A stretch of DNA of 64,000 nt from Dermatophilaceae bacterium Soc4.6 (GCA_039889245.1 JAZGVH010000002.1:2852001-2916000); one strand, 5' to 3'; counted from the first letter of the stretch, positions 16,613-24,582 are shown. Translations and numbers: made by a program. Notes: generated by a model from the letters alone, not told the origin.

Positions 16613-17556
16613 CCACGGCTCGCAGCGCCTACCCCGGCGCCCTCCTCGATGACGACGTCTTCGCCGACCAGTGGTGGTTCGTCCGCATCTACACCCAGGG
16701 CTTCGACGGCGCCGACCCGCTCATCGGCGACCTGCTCCCGCCCGTAATCGCCGAGGCGCGCGCCCACGGCATCCGCCGCTGGTTCTACATCCGCTACCTG
16801 GACGACTACGGTCCGCACGTGCGGCTGCGGGTGCTCGGCCGGCGACCCGTGCTCGACCACCTCCAACGGGTCCACCGTGAGCTGGAGGCAGACCTCGGCG
16901 ACCTGATGAGCGCCCGACCCGCCGAGCACTGCTTCATCGCCCCGGTGGATCGTCGGGCCTACGAGGGGCGGTCCGCCACGGGCGTGCGGGCCTCGATCTA
17001 CGAGCCGGAGGTCGCCAAGTACGGCGGAGCCGTGGGCCTCGGGCTCGCCGAGGAGCTCTTCGAGTTCTCCTCCGACCTCGGGCTGTGGGCGTGCGGCCGG
17101 CTCGACAAGGGCCACGACCGCGCCGGGCTGGCCGCGCTGCTCCTCGCCGACGGGGTCGCGGCCCTCGTGGGCGGACCCCACGCGCAGGTGCCCTCCCGAC
17201 GGCGGGTCGATGCCGACGCCTACTGGGACCGTCACCTCCAGTGGTGGACGGCCGAGCTCGGGCGCAGGGGGCCCGCCGTGCGCAGCACCATGCGTGAGCG
17301 CGTCGACGAGCGGCGTGAGAGGGTGGTGGACTCGATGGAGCGGGTCAGCGCACTGCCCGGCGTCGGCGCCTGGCGTCGACGCTGGGGCACGGCCGTCGAC
17401 GCCTACCTCGAGCGGGCGCGGACGGCCGGGGTCGACCGCTCACCCCAGCACCTGACGTTCCACCACGGGCACATGATGCTCAACCGACTGGGCTTCCTGC
17501 CCCGGGAGGAGGCGGTTCTCGGTGTCTACGCACGAGCCTGGGCCGACCGCGGCTGA
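16609..17556 (+). CDS. SpaB_C / thiopeptide-type protein (glutamate elimination)
   Basis: This 315-residue protein has the family motifs DQWWFVRIYTQG near the N-terminus, WFYIRYLDDYGPHVRLRVLG at about 59-78 and, near the C-terminus, HHGHMMLNRLGF. Its Arg and His residues align with the elimination-site residues of NisB-like domains. The family covers both glutamate-elimination domains and pyridine synthases, which differ in function. Since the neighbouring LanB protein needs an elimination partner and no second copy is present, elimination to dehydroalanine is the better call. A GTG start overlaps the upstream gene. Confidence 0.82.
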   Translation: MTTARSAYPGALLDDDVFADQWWFVRIYTQGFDGADPLIGDLLPPVIAEARAHGIRRWFYIRYLDDYGPHVRLRVLGRRPVLDHLQRVHRELEADLGDLMSARPAEHCFIAPVDRRAYEGRSATGVRASIYEPEVAKYGGAVGLGLAEELFEFSSDLGLWACGRLDKGHDRAGLAALLLADGVAALVGGPHAQVPSRRRVDADAYWDRHLQWWTAELGRRGPAVRSTMRERVDERRERVVDSMERVSALPGVGAWRRRWGTAVDAYLERARTAGVDRSPQHLTFHHGHMMLNRLGFLPREEAVLGVYARAWADRG

Positions 17557-17728
17557 CCGCATCGCGGCCGTGCGCTCGCAGGTCGCCGCCGCCCTGGAGA
17601 TCGACGCGGAGGGCGTGGACGGTGTGCTCGCCCCCTTCGGCCTGCGGGTGGACTACGAGTCGACGTCCGCCGACCTGCTCTCCCACCTGGGCAGACTCAC
17701 CTGGAGCAGGGACGCCTGGGCCGACTGA
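17522..17728 (+). CDS. Small acidic protein of the RiPP cluster, unknown
   Basis: The product has 68 residues, starts at GTG 17522 and overlaps the SpaB_C gene by 35 bases in another frame, which suggests coupling. The sequence is mostly helical (AADRIAAVRSQVAAALEI) and acidic, with VDGVLAPFGLRVDYES and a Trp-containing C-terminus LTWSRDAWAD. It has no signal peptide or membrane segment and only one Cys-free fold-like segment. I do not recognise a family. A carrier- or adaptor-like role in the cluster is only a guess. Confidence 0.6.
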   Translation: MSTHEPGPTAADRIAAVRSQVAAALEIDAEGVDGVLAPFGLRVDYESTSADLLSHLGRLTWSRDAWAD

Positions 17729-17792
17729 CGTCCCACCCCCACCCCACCCAGCCACCCCACCCGACCCGTCACGTCCCACGAGAGGATTCACC

Positions 17793-18059
17793 ATGAACGA
17801 CTACGCGATCGTCATCGAGACCGGCTACAAGCGCACCTCGGCGAACTACCAGATCGAGCTCGTCGGCCCGCTGCCCCGACCCGAGGCCGAGGAGCAGTTC
17901 GGCCGACTGCGAAGAGGAGGTGACGAGCGACTGCCCGCCGACGCCGATGCCGTGGTGATGGACGCCGGCCCGACCCAGTTCCTGCGGCTGCGGCGGGTGC
18001 GCGGAGCCACCGTGATGGACCGGGTCACCCTCGGCCCCACCGTCGAGCAGACGGGCTAG
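17793..18059 (+). CDS. Small protein of the RiPP cluster, unknown (88 aa)
   Basis: ATG 17793 follows AGAGGA at a normal distance. The protein starts MNDYAIVIETGYKRTSANYQ and looks like a small alpha/beta fold with VVMDAGPTQFLRLRRVRG near the middle. It has no Cys, signal peptide or membrane segment. It is the last plus-strand gene of the cluster. Its stop overlaps, tail to tail, the stop of the regulator gene on the other strand by four bases. No family is recognised. Confidence 0.65.
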   Translation: MNDYAIVIETGYKRTSANYQIELVGPLPRPEAEEQFGRLRRGGDERLPADADAVVMDAGPTQFLRLRRVRGATVMDRVTLGPTVEQTG

Positions 18060-19054
18060 AGCCAGCCCAGCTCACGAGCCCGCAGGGCCAGCGGGAAGCG
18101 CGACTCCACCCCGGTGAGCTCGCAGAGCACGGTGATGTTGCGACGGACCGTGCGCACGTGGACCCCCGCGCGTCGGGCCACCACCTCGTCGGTCAGACCG
18201 GCCGCCAGCCCCTCGAGGATCCGTTGCTGGGCCGGGGTGGGGCCGACGCCCGCGGGGCCGGTGTCACCGGGGGTGAACGGCGCGGCGCAGTCCCACACCG
18301 TCTCGTAGAGATGACGGGCCAGCTGCACCACCTGGGGGTCCCGGATGACGATCGCGGCCCGGTCGTCGTCCGAGGAGCGGCGCGAGATGATCGCGAGGTC
18401 GTCGTCGTAGATGATGGCGTGCACGGGCACGACGGGCAGCGTGCGGAACTTCACCCCGATCGGCTCGAGCTCGGCGACCGCCTTGCGGGTGGCGGCGTTG
18501 GTCAGGGTGCCGACGTGGTAGAGGTTGCGACGCTCGACGCCGCGCTCCACGAGCTCCCGGTCGTAGATCGCGGACGCCCGGTGCATCTCGGCCCGGAAGT
18601 CGACGCGCGGATGCATGATGTACGCCCGCACCGCGCAGCGGGCCGCGGCGTCGCTGACCACCCGCGCCACGGTGGCCGGGGTGTCGACCAGCTCGATCTG
18701 ATGGTCGGACTGCTGCCGACGGGACCGCGCGGTCGCGTAGACCTGCTCGAAGAGGGCCAGCCCCGACCGTGCGGTCTCGACGGCCTCGTTGAGGGTGCGG
18801 ATGCGTCTCAGGTCGTCGTGGGTGCTGTCGGCCACCGCGATCTCGGGTGACACGGCGGCATACGACCGGTCGGCCGCGTCCGTCGGCTGGAGCAGCCGGA
18901 GCCCGACGAGCGCCTCCTCGGCGCGGGCGATGTCGTCGAGGCCGAGCCCGAAGTGGTCGGCAGCCGACTCGCGGGTCCAGTTCGGGTGCTCCACGGCGTA
19001 GGAGTAGAGCTGCGCCTGGGTGGCCGCACCCGTCGGTGTCTCAGCCACCCGCAC
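18056..19054 (-). CDS. TrmB/LuxR-type transcriptional regulator, likely for the RiPP cluster
   Basis: This 332-residue protein has an N-terminal TrmB-like winged helix (LYSYAVEHPNWTRESAADHF), a middle phospholipase-D-like sensor region (about 110-250, with YIMHPRVDFRAEMHR and AIIYDDDLAIISRR) and a C-terminal LuxR-type helix-turn-helix (TPAQQRILEGLAAGLTDEVV, then RAGVHVRTVRRNI). Such regulators often sit beside actinobacterial lanthipeptide and azole RiPP genes. Lying at the end of the cluster on the opposite strand, it is the natural candidate to control it. The signal is unknown. Confidence 0.78.
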   Translation of the reverse strand: MRVAETPTGAATQAQLYSYAVEHPNWTRESAADHFGLGLDDIARAEEALVGLRLLQPTDAADRSYAAVSPEIAVADSTHDDLRRIRTLNEAVETARSGLALFEQVYATARSRRQQSDHQIELVDTPATVARVVSDAAARCAVRAYIMHPRVDFRAEMHRASAIYDRELVERGVERRNLYHVGTLTNAATRKAVAELEPIGVKFRTLPVVPVHAIIYDDDLAIISRRSSDDDRAAIVIRDPQVVQLARHLYETVWDCAAPFTPGDTGPAGVGPTPAQQRILEGLAAGLTDEVVARRAGVHVRTVRRNITVLCELTGVESRFPLALRARELGWL

Positions 19055-19160
19055 CTCTCCCCCCGGTCGTCATGATTCATGATGATATGCGCCCGGCGCG
19101 CTCAGCGCGGGGCGGCCCGCCGGTGGTCAGCCGGTCGCCGCGGGTCTAGGTTTCACACCC

Positions 19161-20273
19161 ATGACCCGTCGTCGCCCCCTCCTGGCCCTGCTCCTGGCGG
19201 GGGTGACGGCGCTCTCGGCGGCCGTGGTCTCCGCCCCCTCCGCCCCTGCTGCCGGCGCGGACACCCCACCCCTGGCCTGGTCGCTCCTCGCGACCGGGTC
19301 GGCCGAGCGCTTCCGCGGGCTCTCGGCGGTCGACGACCAGGTGGCGTGGGTGAGCGGCACCAACGGCACCGTGCTGCGCACCATCGACGGCGGCGTCACG
19401 TGGGCGTCGGTGGGGCCGAGGCTCGCGGGGGCCAACGCGGCCTTCCAGTTCCGCGACGTCGAGGCCTTCTCGGCGACGACCGCGGTCATCCTCTCGATCG
19501 GCACGGGTACCGACTCGCGCATCTACCGCACGCAGGACGGCGGGGCCACGTGGTCGCTCTCGTTCGTCAACCACGAGGCCACCGCCTTCTACGACTGCCT
19601 CGCCTTCACCACGCCCAACCGGGGCGTGGCGAGCAGCGACCCGGTCGACGGCAGGTTCCGTCTCGTCGAGACGGTCGACGGCGGTCGCACCTGGACCCGC
19701 GTGGCGACCGTCGGGATGCCGCCGGCGCTCGACGGTGAGGCGGGCTTCGCCGCCAGCGGCACCTGCCTCAGCGCCGGCCAGGGCCAGCGGGTGTACCTCG
19801 CGACCGGAGGCGCGATGGCCCGGGCCCGCGTGCTGCGCAGCGACGACGGGGGCCGAGTCTGGCAGGCAGCCGACACGACCGTGCGAGGAGCCCCGACGGC
19901 GGGGGTCTTCTCGGTGCAGTTCCGCGACGCCCGCCACGGGATCGCTGTCGGCGGCAACTTCCGCAAGCCGGAGGTGACGGCCCACGCCGCGTCGTGGTCG
20001 GACGACGGCGGCGCCACCTGGCAGCAGCCGACGACCGCCACCGGTGGCTACCGCTCCGGCTCCTCGTGGGTGCCCGGCGCGGGCGCCGAGGCCCTCGCGG
20101 TCGGGCCGACGGGCTCCGACGTGACGACCGATGGTGGCCGCACCTGGCAGACCTTCGACACCGGGTCCTTCGACTCGGTGCAGTGCACGAGCGGCTCGGT
20201 CTGCTGGGCGTCCGGCGAGCTGGGCCGGGTCGCCCGCCTCACGGTTCCCGCGGCGGTCTCGGCCCGTCGCTAG
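19161..20273 (+). CDS. Secreted Asp-box (BNR) beta-propeller protein
   Basis: This 370-residue protein starts with a Sec signal peptide (RRRPLLALLLAGVTALSAAVV, cut near APAAGA). It contains six Asp-box repeats of the form xDGGxTW: IDGGVTW, QDGGATW, VDGGRTW, DDGGRVW, DDGGATW and TDGGRTW, spaced 45-70 residues apart. This is the sialidase-like propeller fold, also found in Ycf48-like assembly factors. Sialidase catalytic residues (Arg triad) were not identified, so it is probably a non-enzymatic propeller. The stop overlaps the stop of the next, convergent gene by four bases. Confidence 0.8.
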   Translation: MTRRRPLLALLLAGVTALSAAVVSAPSAPAAGADTPPLAWSLLATGSAERFRGLSAVDDQVAWVSGTNGTVLRTIDGGVTWASVGPRLAGANAAFQFRDVEAFSATTAVILSIGTGTDSRIYRTQDGGATWSLSFVNHEATAFYDCLAFTTPNRGVASSDPVDGRFRLVETVDGGRTWTRVATVGMPPALDGEAGFAASGTCLSAGQGQRVYLATGGAMARARVLRSDDGGRVWQAADTTVRGAPTAGVFSVQFRDARHGIAVGGNFRKPEVTAHAASWSDDGGATWQQPTTATGGYRSGSSWVPGAGAEALAVGPTGSDVTTDGGRTWQTFDTGSFDSVQCTSGSVCWASGELGRVARLTVPAAVSARR

Positions 20274-20689
20274 CCGACGTCCACCGTCATCACGGTGCAG
20301 GCTCCGCTCTCCCGGCACCGCTGCGCGACGGTGCTGCCGTCGCGGTCGGCCCCGACCACGAGCAGCGTCGCGTCGCGGGCCCGCTCGGTGAGCACCTCGA
20401 CAGGGTCGCCGACGGCGACCTCGAAGGTCGAGGGCACCGTCACCCCGTCCTCCCACGCGGCGCGGGTCACGGCATACGCCAGAGAGTCGGCCGCGAGCAC
20501 CTCGTGGGGCGCGGATCCGGGGGGCAGCACCCGCACGACGCGCACCGACCCGCGGCGGGCCAGGGCCTCGGCAAGGGCGGTGTGCACCAGCGGGACCGCG
20601 CCGAGGTCGTCGAGGATGCCGACGACCACCTCGACCGGCGTGCCCCGCCGGTGCGGGGGGTGGGCGGGGAGCTGGTCCGGGGAGGGCAT
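20270..20689 (-). CDS. Universal stress protein-like, single domain
   Basis: This 139-residue protein has a Usp-like alpha/beta pattern: VEVVVGILDDLGAVPLVHTA at the start, VRVVRVLPPGSAPH in the second strand region and ATLLVVGADRDGSTV, then VMTVDVG at the end. The usual ATP-binding G-x2-G-x9-G(S/T) is poorly kept (VGADRDGSTVAQRCRESGAC). ATG 20689 is the first start with this N-terminus. It is divergent from a PPOX gene, with two DosR-box-like sites in the gap, so it probably belongs to the hypoxia/dormancy set seen in this region. Confidence 0.7.
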   Translation of the reverse strand: MPSPDQLPAHPPHRRGTPVEVVVGILDDLGAVPLVHTALAEALARRGSVRVVRVLPPGSAPHEVLAADSLAYAVTRAAWEDGVTVPSTFEVAVGDPVEVLTERARDATLLVVGADRDGSTVAQRCRESGACTVMTVDVG

Positions 20690-20725
20690 GGCCCCAGCGT
20701 CAGCGTCCTGCCCCTGTCGCGGCCA

Positions 20726-20739
20726 CGGCCAAAGGTCCC
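20726..20739. promoter_or_regulatory. DosR-box-like site, imperfect (divergent usp/PPOX promoter)
   Basis: CGGCC-AAAG-GTCCC has the 5-4-5 layout of a DosR box (core GGGAC-N4-GTCCC) with a good right half and a two-base-off left half. It lies 37 bases upstream of the usp start at 20689. The facing halves of this and the next site also form a 9-base inverted repeat (GGTCCCGCC / GGCGGGACC). Confidence 0.5.
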
Positions 20740-20754
20740 GCCGCCACCTGTGGC

Positions 20755-20768
20755 GGGACCAACGTCCC
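20755..20768. promoter_or_regulatory. DosR-box-like site (divergent usp/PPOX promoter)
   Basis: GGGAC-CAAC-GTCCC matches the mycobacterial DosR core GGGAC-N4-GTCCC in both halves and in spacing. It lies 37 bases before the PPOX start at 20805. Binding by the DosR-like regulator encoded at 21285 is inferred. Confidence 0.65.
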
Positions 20769-20804
20769 TGCCCACCACCGCGTCGGGGCGACATCGTCGA
20801 CCTC

Positions 20805-21257
20805 ATGGACGACACCGACACCTCCCCGACCGCTTCGACCGAGGAGCTCGCGCAGCACGAGTGCTGGGAGCTCCTGCGCCGCGAGGGGGTCGGTCGCCTC
20901 GCGGTCACCCACCTCGGCGCACCAGACATCTTCCCGGTCAACCACCTCGTCGACCACGGCAGCATCGTCATCCGGACGGCCGCCGGCACCAAGCTCGCCG
21001 CGGCGGCCGGGCGTCCTGTCGCCTTCGAGGTCGACGGGCACGACCTGACCGCCGGCACCGCCTGGAGCGTCGTCGTGCGGGGCACCGCCCGCAAGATCCT
21101 CGAGCGGGAGGAGACCCTCTCGGCGCTGCGCCTGCCGCTGGTGCCGTGGCAGGAGGGACGCAAGCCCTGGTTCCTGCGCATCGAGCCGGTCGAGGTCAGC
21201 GGTCGGCGCCTCGTCCTGTCACCCGGTGCCCGTCAGACCCCGAGCCAGCACGGCTGA
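20805..21257 (+). CDS. Pyridoxamine 5'-phosphate oxidase-family flavin-binding protein
   Basis: This 150-residue PPOX-type split-barrel protein has LLRREGVGRLAVTHLGAPDI, PVNHLVDHGSIVIRTAAGTK and VAFEVDGHDLTAGTAWSVVV, then RGTARKI, the usual Pyridox_ox_2 order. Many such proteins bind FMN or F420 and are not true PNP oxidases. Mycobacterial members are found among DosR-regulated genes. ATG 20805 is preceded by a perfect-core DosR-type box. The substrate is unknown. Confidence 0.8.
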   Translation: MDDTDTSPTASTEELAQHECWELLRREGVGRLAVTHLGAPDIFPVNHLVDHGSIVIRTAAGTKLAAAAGRPVAFEVDGHDLTAGTAWSVVVRGTARKILEREETLSALRLPLVPWQEGRKPWFLRIEPVEVSGRRLVLSPGARQTPSQHG

Positions 21258-21284
21258 CGGGCTGGCCGGCCGGCTGCAGCCCGC

Positions 21285-21935
21285 TCAGCCCCCGCCGCCG
21301 CGACCCGTCCTCGGGTGCTGCACCGCATACACGGCCGCCTGGGTGCGTCGCTCCATGCCGAGCTTGGCGAGCACCGAGGTGATGTAGTTCTTCACCGTCT
21401 TCTCGGCCAGGTGCATGGCCTCGGCGATCTGCCGGTTGGTCAGCCCGCGCGCGACGTGATCGAGGATGAGCCGCTCCTGGGGAGTGAGCAGCCGCAGCCG
21501 CGGGTCGGTCTCGGTGCCCGCGTTCCACCGGTTGGCGAGCAGGCGGGCGGGCGCCGTGTCGAGCAGGTTCTCGCCCACGGCCACCCGGTGGATGGCGTCG
21601 ACGATCCCGTTGCCCCGGATGTCCTTGAGCAGGAACGCCGACGCGCCCGCGAGGACCGCTGACGCGATGGCCTCCTCGTCGTCGTAGGAGGTCAGCACGA
21701 TGCCCTTGATCGACGGGTCGACCGCGCGCACCTCGCGACACGCGGTGATCCCCGACCCGTCGGGGAGGCGTGCGTCGAAGATCGCCACGTCGGGCCGCAG
21801 TGCCGGGATGCGTCGGGCCGCCTCGTGCGCCAGTCCGCTCTCTCCGACCACCTCGATCGTGCCGGTGGCCTCGAGCAGCTCGCGCAGCCCACGGCGCACG
21901 ATCTCGTGGTCGTCGAGCAGGTAGACCCTGATCAC
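21285..21935 (-). CDS. DosR/DevR-like response regulator
   Basis: This 216-residue NarL/LuxR-type regulator has receiver residues DD at 8-9, phospho-acceptor D54 (IFDARLPDGSG), the Thr/Ser switch and the Lys in FLLKDIRG. The DNA-binding helix-turn-helix reads LTNRQIAEAMHLAEKTVKNY followed by LAKLGMERRTQAAV. That last part is nearly the same as in mycobacterial DosR, including the Lys-Asn recognition residues. A GTG start overlaps the CBS gene stop, so the two are cotranslated. It should be phosphorylated by the kinase encoded upstream at 22693 and bind the GGGAC-N4-GTCCC sites in this region. Confidence 0.87.
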   Translation of the reverse strand: MIRVYLLDDHEIVRRGLRELLEATGTIEVVGESGLAHEAARRIPALRPDVAIFDARLPDGSGITACREVRAVDPSIKGIVLTSYDDEEAIASAVLAGASAFLLKDIRGNGIVDAIHRVAVGENLLDTAPARLLANRWNAGTETDPRLRLLTPQERLILDHVARGLTNRQIAEAMHLAEKTVKNYITSVLAKLGMERRTQAAVYAVQHPRTGRGGGG

Positions 21936-22537
21936 GACCCCGCTCCCGTCGCCGCGACCCGGACCGACCGCACCCCGAGCACCGAGGCCGCCAACCGGGT
22001 GGCGAGGTCCTCGTCGCGGGCAGTGGCCGGACCGGTGACCAGCACCTCGCCCCGGACGAGGCTCGCCCTCCAGCCCGGGGCGCCCAGCTCGGCCAGCACG
22101 GCCGCCACCTCGGCCAGGACGACCGCCTCCGGGCGGGCCAGGGCCCGGACGACGTCGCTGCGGCTGAGGACCCCCACCAGCAGCCCGTCACGCACCACCG
22201 GAAAGCTCTTGAACGACGTGCGGACGAAGAGGTGGGCAACCTGGGCCACGTCGTCGTCCTCGACCACGGTGACAGGCGCACGGGTCATCAGGTCGGCCAC
22301 CACCGGTGGCAGGGGTTCGCCGTGGGTCTGGGTGGGCCTCAGGTGCGACCGAGGGTCGGCCTCGAGGGTCGCGCGCAGCAGGTCGACCTCGCTGAGCAGG
22401 CCGACGACCGCGCCACGTGCGTCGACGACGGGCAGAGCCGTCAGCCGGCGCTGCCCCAGCAGCATCAGCGCCTCGGCGCACGAGGTGGTCCCACCGACGC
22501 TCGTGACGGGGGTGGTCATGATGTCGCGGACGAGCAC
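21932..22537 (-). CDS. CBS-CBS-BON domain protein (hypoxic-response type)
   Basis: This 201-residue protein has two CBS domains (VRDIMTTPVTSVGGTTSCAE and VADLMTRAPVTVVEDDDVAQ) followed by a BON-like segment (SLVRGEVLVTGPATARDEDL). The first half resembles Hrp1 of the mycobacterial DosR regulon. The GTG at 22537 follows GAGGAGGAAGAC, a near-perfect ribosome site. A longer reading to 22720 would add a Pro-rich stretch with no match and was not chosen. It lies between the sensor kinase and response regulator genes. It may sense adenine nucleotides, as many CBS pairs do. Confidence 0.8.
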   Translation of the reverse strand: MLVRDIMTTPVTSVGGTTSCAEALMLLGQRRLTALPVVDARGAVVGLLSEVDLLRATLEADPRSHLRPTQTHGEPLPPVVADLMTRAPVTVVEDDDVAQVAHLFVRTSFKSFPVVRDGLLVGVLSRSDVVRALARPEAVVLAEVAAVLAELGAPGWRASLVRGEVLVTGPATARDEDLATRLAASVLGVRSVRVAATGAGS

Positions 22538-22648
22538 GTCTTCCTCCTCGGCTGTTCTGGCGGGTGGTGGCGGGTGGTGGCGGGGGGTGGCGGGTGTCGG
22601 CGCGTCGAAGCGCCCCCACCCACCCTGCGCCGTATGGGGCCGCGCCGT

Positions 22649-22664
22649 CGGGACCTTGGTCCCG
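22649..22664. promoter_or_regulatory. DosR-box-like perfect palindrome before the CBS gene
   Basis: CGGGACCTTGGTCCCG is a perfect inverted repeat (7-2-7) containing GGGAC-CTTG-GTCCC. It lies in the 155-base gap between the kinase stop and the CBS gene, about 112 bases upstream of the CBS start. It would allow the regulator to raise its own and the CBS gene's expression. Confidence 0.7.
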
Positions 22665-22692
22665 TGTCCACCGTGCGGCACCCCATCCGGGC

Positions 22693-24423
22693 TCAGCTCT
22701 TCGGCAACGGTGCTCGCCACTGCAGGGTGGTGCCGCTCGGCTCGCGCCGCTCGACCACGAAGCTGCCGTCACGGCGCGCCGCCCGGTCACCGAGGTTGAC
22801 CAGCCCGCTGCGCACCTGGCTGGGGTCGAGCCCGACGCCGTCGTCGTCGACCCGCACGACGATGTGCCCGTCGTGCTCGCCGACGTCGACCGACAACGTG
22901 CTGGCCCGAGCGTGCCGGACCGCGTTGGACAGGCCCTCGCGGACCACCGCGACGACGTCGTCGACGAGGGTGGTCGGCAGGGTCGCGAGCGCGGGGTCGA
23001 GCGTGAGGACCGGGGTGGGGCCGGCGCTGTGCGACAGCACCTGCACGAGGTGACGCAGGTGCTCTCCGAGCTGTCGGGCGCGGGGGTCCTGCAGCTGGAA
23101 GATGGTGAGCCTGATCTCCTTGATCGCGGTGTCGAGCTCGTCGACCGCGTTGTCGAGCCGCTCGCGCACCACGTCCTGGTCGACCACGGCGGTCGCGGCC
23201 TGCAGCGAGAGCCCGGTGGCGAACAGCCGTTGGATGACGTGGTCGTGCATGTCCCGGGCGATCCGGGCGCGATCGTCGAGCATCGACAACCGGGCCTCGT
23301 CGCGGCGGGCGCGGCCGGCGAGGAGGGCCAGCCCGGCCTGCTGGGCGACGTCACCGAGGGCGTCGAGGTGCAGGGGCACGTCGTTGCTCCCGGCGGCCGA
23401 CCAGACGGCGAGCAGCACCCCGGTGCGGTCGCCGACGCGGGCCAGCGGGGCGACGACCCCCTCGCCGGCCCGGTCCGCCCCGAGCAGGGTCGCGAGCTCC
23501 TCCATCGCCCCGGTCGCGAGACCCGACGGCCCGCTGGGCGTGAAGCGCACGGGTTGGCGAACCGAGCGCAGCCCCTCCCACAGGGGACCCTGCAGCGTCC
23601 TCGCCTCGCTGGCGTCACCGACCGGGCGCAGCACGAGCAGGTCCCCGTCGTCGAGTGCGACGCCGACGCTGGCCGCACCGGTCACCCTCTTGACGGCGCC
23701 GACGAGGGTCTCGAGCGCGGCGTCCTCGTCGTCGTCGGTGAGCAGGGCGTGGGTCAGCTCGCGTGCCACCTCGCTCCACTGCGAGCGACGGCGTGACAGG
23801 TCGTAGAGCCGGGCGTTCTCGATGGCCACACCGGCCGCGGCCGCCAGCGCCTCCAGCACCGACTCGTCGGTGGTGGTGAACTCCTCGGCCCCGATCTTCT
23901 CAGCGATGTAGAGGTTGCCGAAGACCTCGCCGCGGGTGCTGATCGGCGTGCCGATGAAGCTGGTCATGGGCGGGTGGCCCGGGGGGAAGCCGAAGGAGTC
24001 GGGGTGGGCGCCGATGTCGGCGATCCGCCGCGTGCGGGGGTCGCGGATGAGCAGCCCGAGCACCCCGTGACCGCTGGGGAGCTCCCCGATCGTCGCGCGC
24101 TCCTCGTCACTGACCCCGTGGGTGATGAACTCCACGAGGCGCTCACCGTCGCCCCCGAGCACGCCGAGGGCGCCGTACCGCGCACCGACCAGCGCGCACG
24201 CCGAGTGGACGATCCGCAGCAGCACCTCGGGCAGGTCGAGGTCGGAGCCGACCGCGACGACCGCCGCCAGCAGCTGCCCCAGTCGGTCGTGGCTGGCCTG
24301 GGCGGCGACGGCTCGCGAGCGCAGCTCGGTGAGCAGGTCGTCCAGCTCGAGGTGGCCCAGCCCGGCGAGGCCACCGCCCACGGGCCCGCCAAGGGGTCGC
24401 GACAGGGGTGGGGGTGGCGTCAT
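22693..24423 (-). CDS. DosS/DosT-like GAF-GAF sensor histidine kinase
   Basis: This 576-residue protein has GAF domain A (about 60-205), GAF domain B (about 225-370), a HisKA_3 dimerisation helix with RIARDMHDHVIQRLFATG (phospho-His 393) and a HATPase_c domain (REGLSNAVRHARA, VDDDGVGLDP). In GAF-A the segment GFPPGHPPMTSF carries His150, which lines up with the proximal haem ligand H149 of mycobacterial DosS (GFPPYHPPM). It is therefore likely a haem-based sensor of O2, NO, CO or redox. ATG 24423 gives this N-terminus; longer readings cross the promoter. The cognate regulator is encoded two genes downstream. Confidence 0.88.
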   Translation of the reverse strand: MTPPPPLSRPLGGPVGGGLAGLGHLELDDLLTELRSRAVAAQASHDRLGQLLAAVVAVGSDLDLPEVLLRIVHSACALVGARYGALGVLGGDGERLVEFITHGVSDEERATIGELPSGHGVLGLLIRDPRTRRIADIGAHPDSFGFPPGHPPMTSFIGTPISTRGEVFGNLYIAEKIGAEEFTTTDESVLEALAAAAGVAIENARLYDLSRRRSQWSEVARELTHALLTDDDEDAALETLVGAVKRVTGAASVGVALDDGDLLVLRPVGDASEARTLQGPLWEGLRSVRQPVRFTPSGPSGLATGAMEELATLLGADRAGEGVVAPLARVGDRTGVLLAVWSAAGSNDVPLHLDALGDVAQQAGLALLAGRARRDEARLSMLDDRARIARDMHDHVIQRLFATGLSLQAATAVVDQDVVRERLDNAVDELDTAIKEIRLTIFQLQDPRARQLGEHLRHLVQVLSHSAGPTPVLTLDPALATLPTTLVDDVVAVVREGLSNAVRHARASTLSVDVGEHDGHIVVRVDDDGVGLDPSQVRSGLVNLGDRAARRDGSFVVERREPSGTTLQWRAPLPKS

Positions 24424-24458
24424 GACGACATCATGCCGCTCTGCGGCGCGGTGGTCAC

Positions 24459-24472
24459 GGGACCTTCGGCCG
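24459..24472. promoter_or_regulatory. DosR-box-like site, imperfect, upstream of the kinase
   Basis: GGGAC-CTTC-GGCCG keeps the left half of the 5-4-5 DosR layout; the right half is degenerate. It lies 36 bases upstream of the kinase start (24423, minus) and 111 bases upstream of the plus-strand usp-like gene at 24583, so it may serve either. Confidence 0.4.
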
Positions 24473-24582
24473 TGTCCGACCGTGGTCGACCTGGCCCAGC
24501 ATGGCTGACGAGCCCCGTGGCTGCCACGGGCTGCTTCGCCGGTCGGGTAGCCCGTCGGTGACGACCCACGAAGGGATCCGTC

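Noticed and set aside
22538-22720. Longer N-terminus of the CBS protein
   Set aside because: The extension is Pro/His-rich, overlaps the kinase gene end and the palindromic box, and a strong ribosome site precedes GTG 22537.
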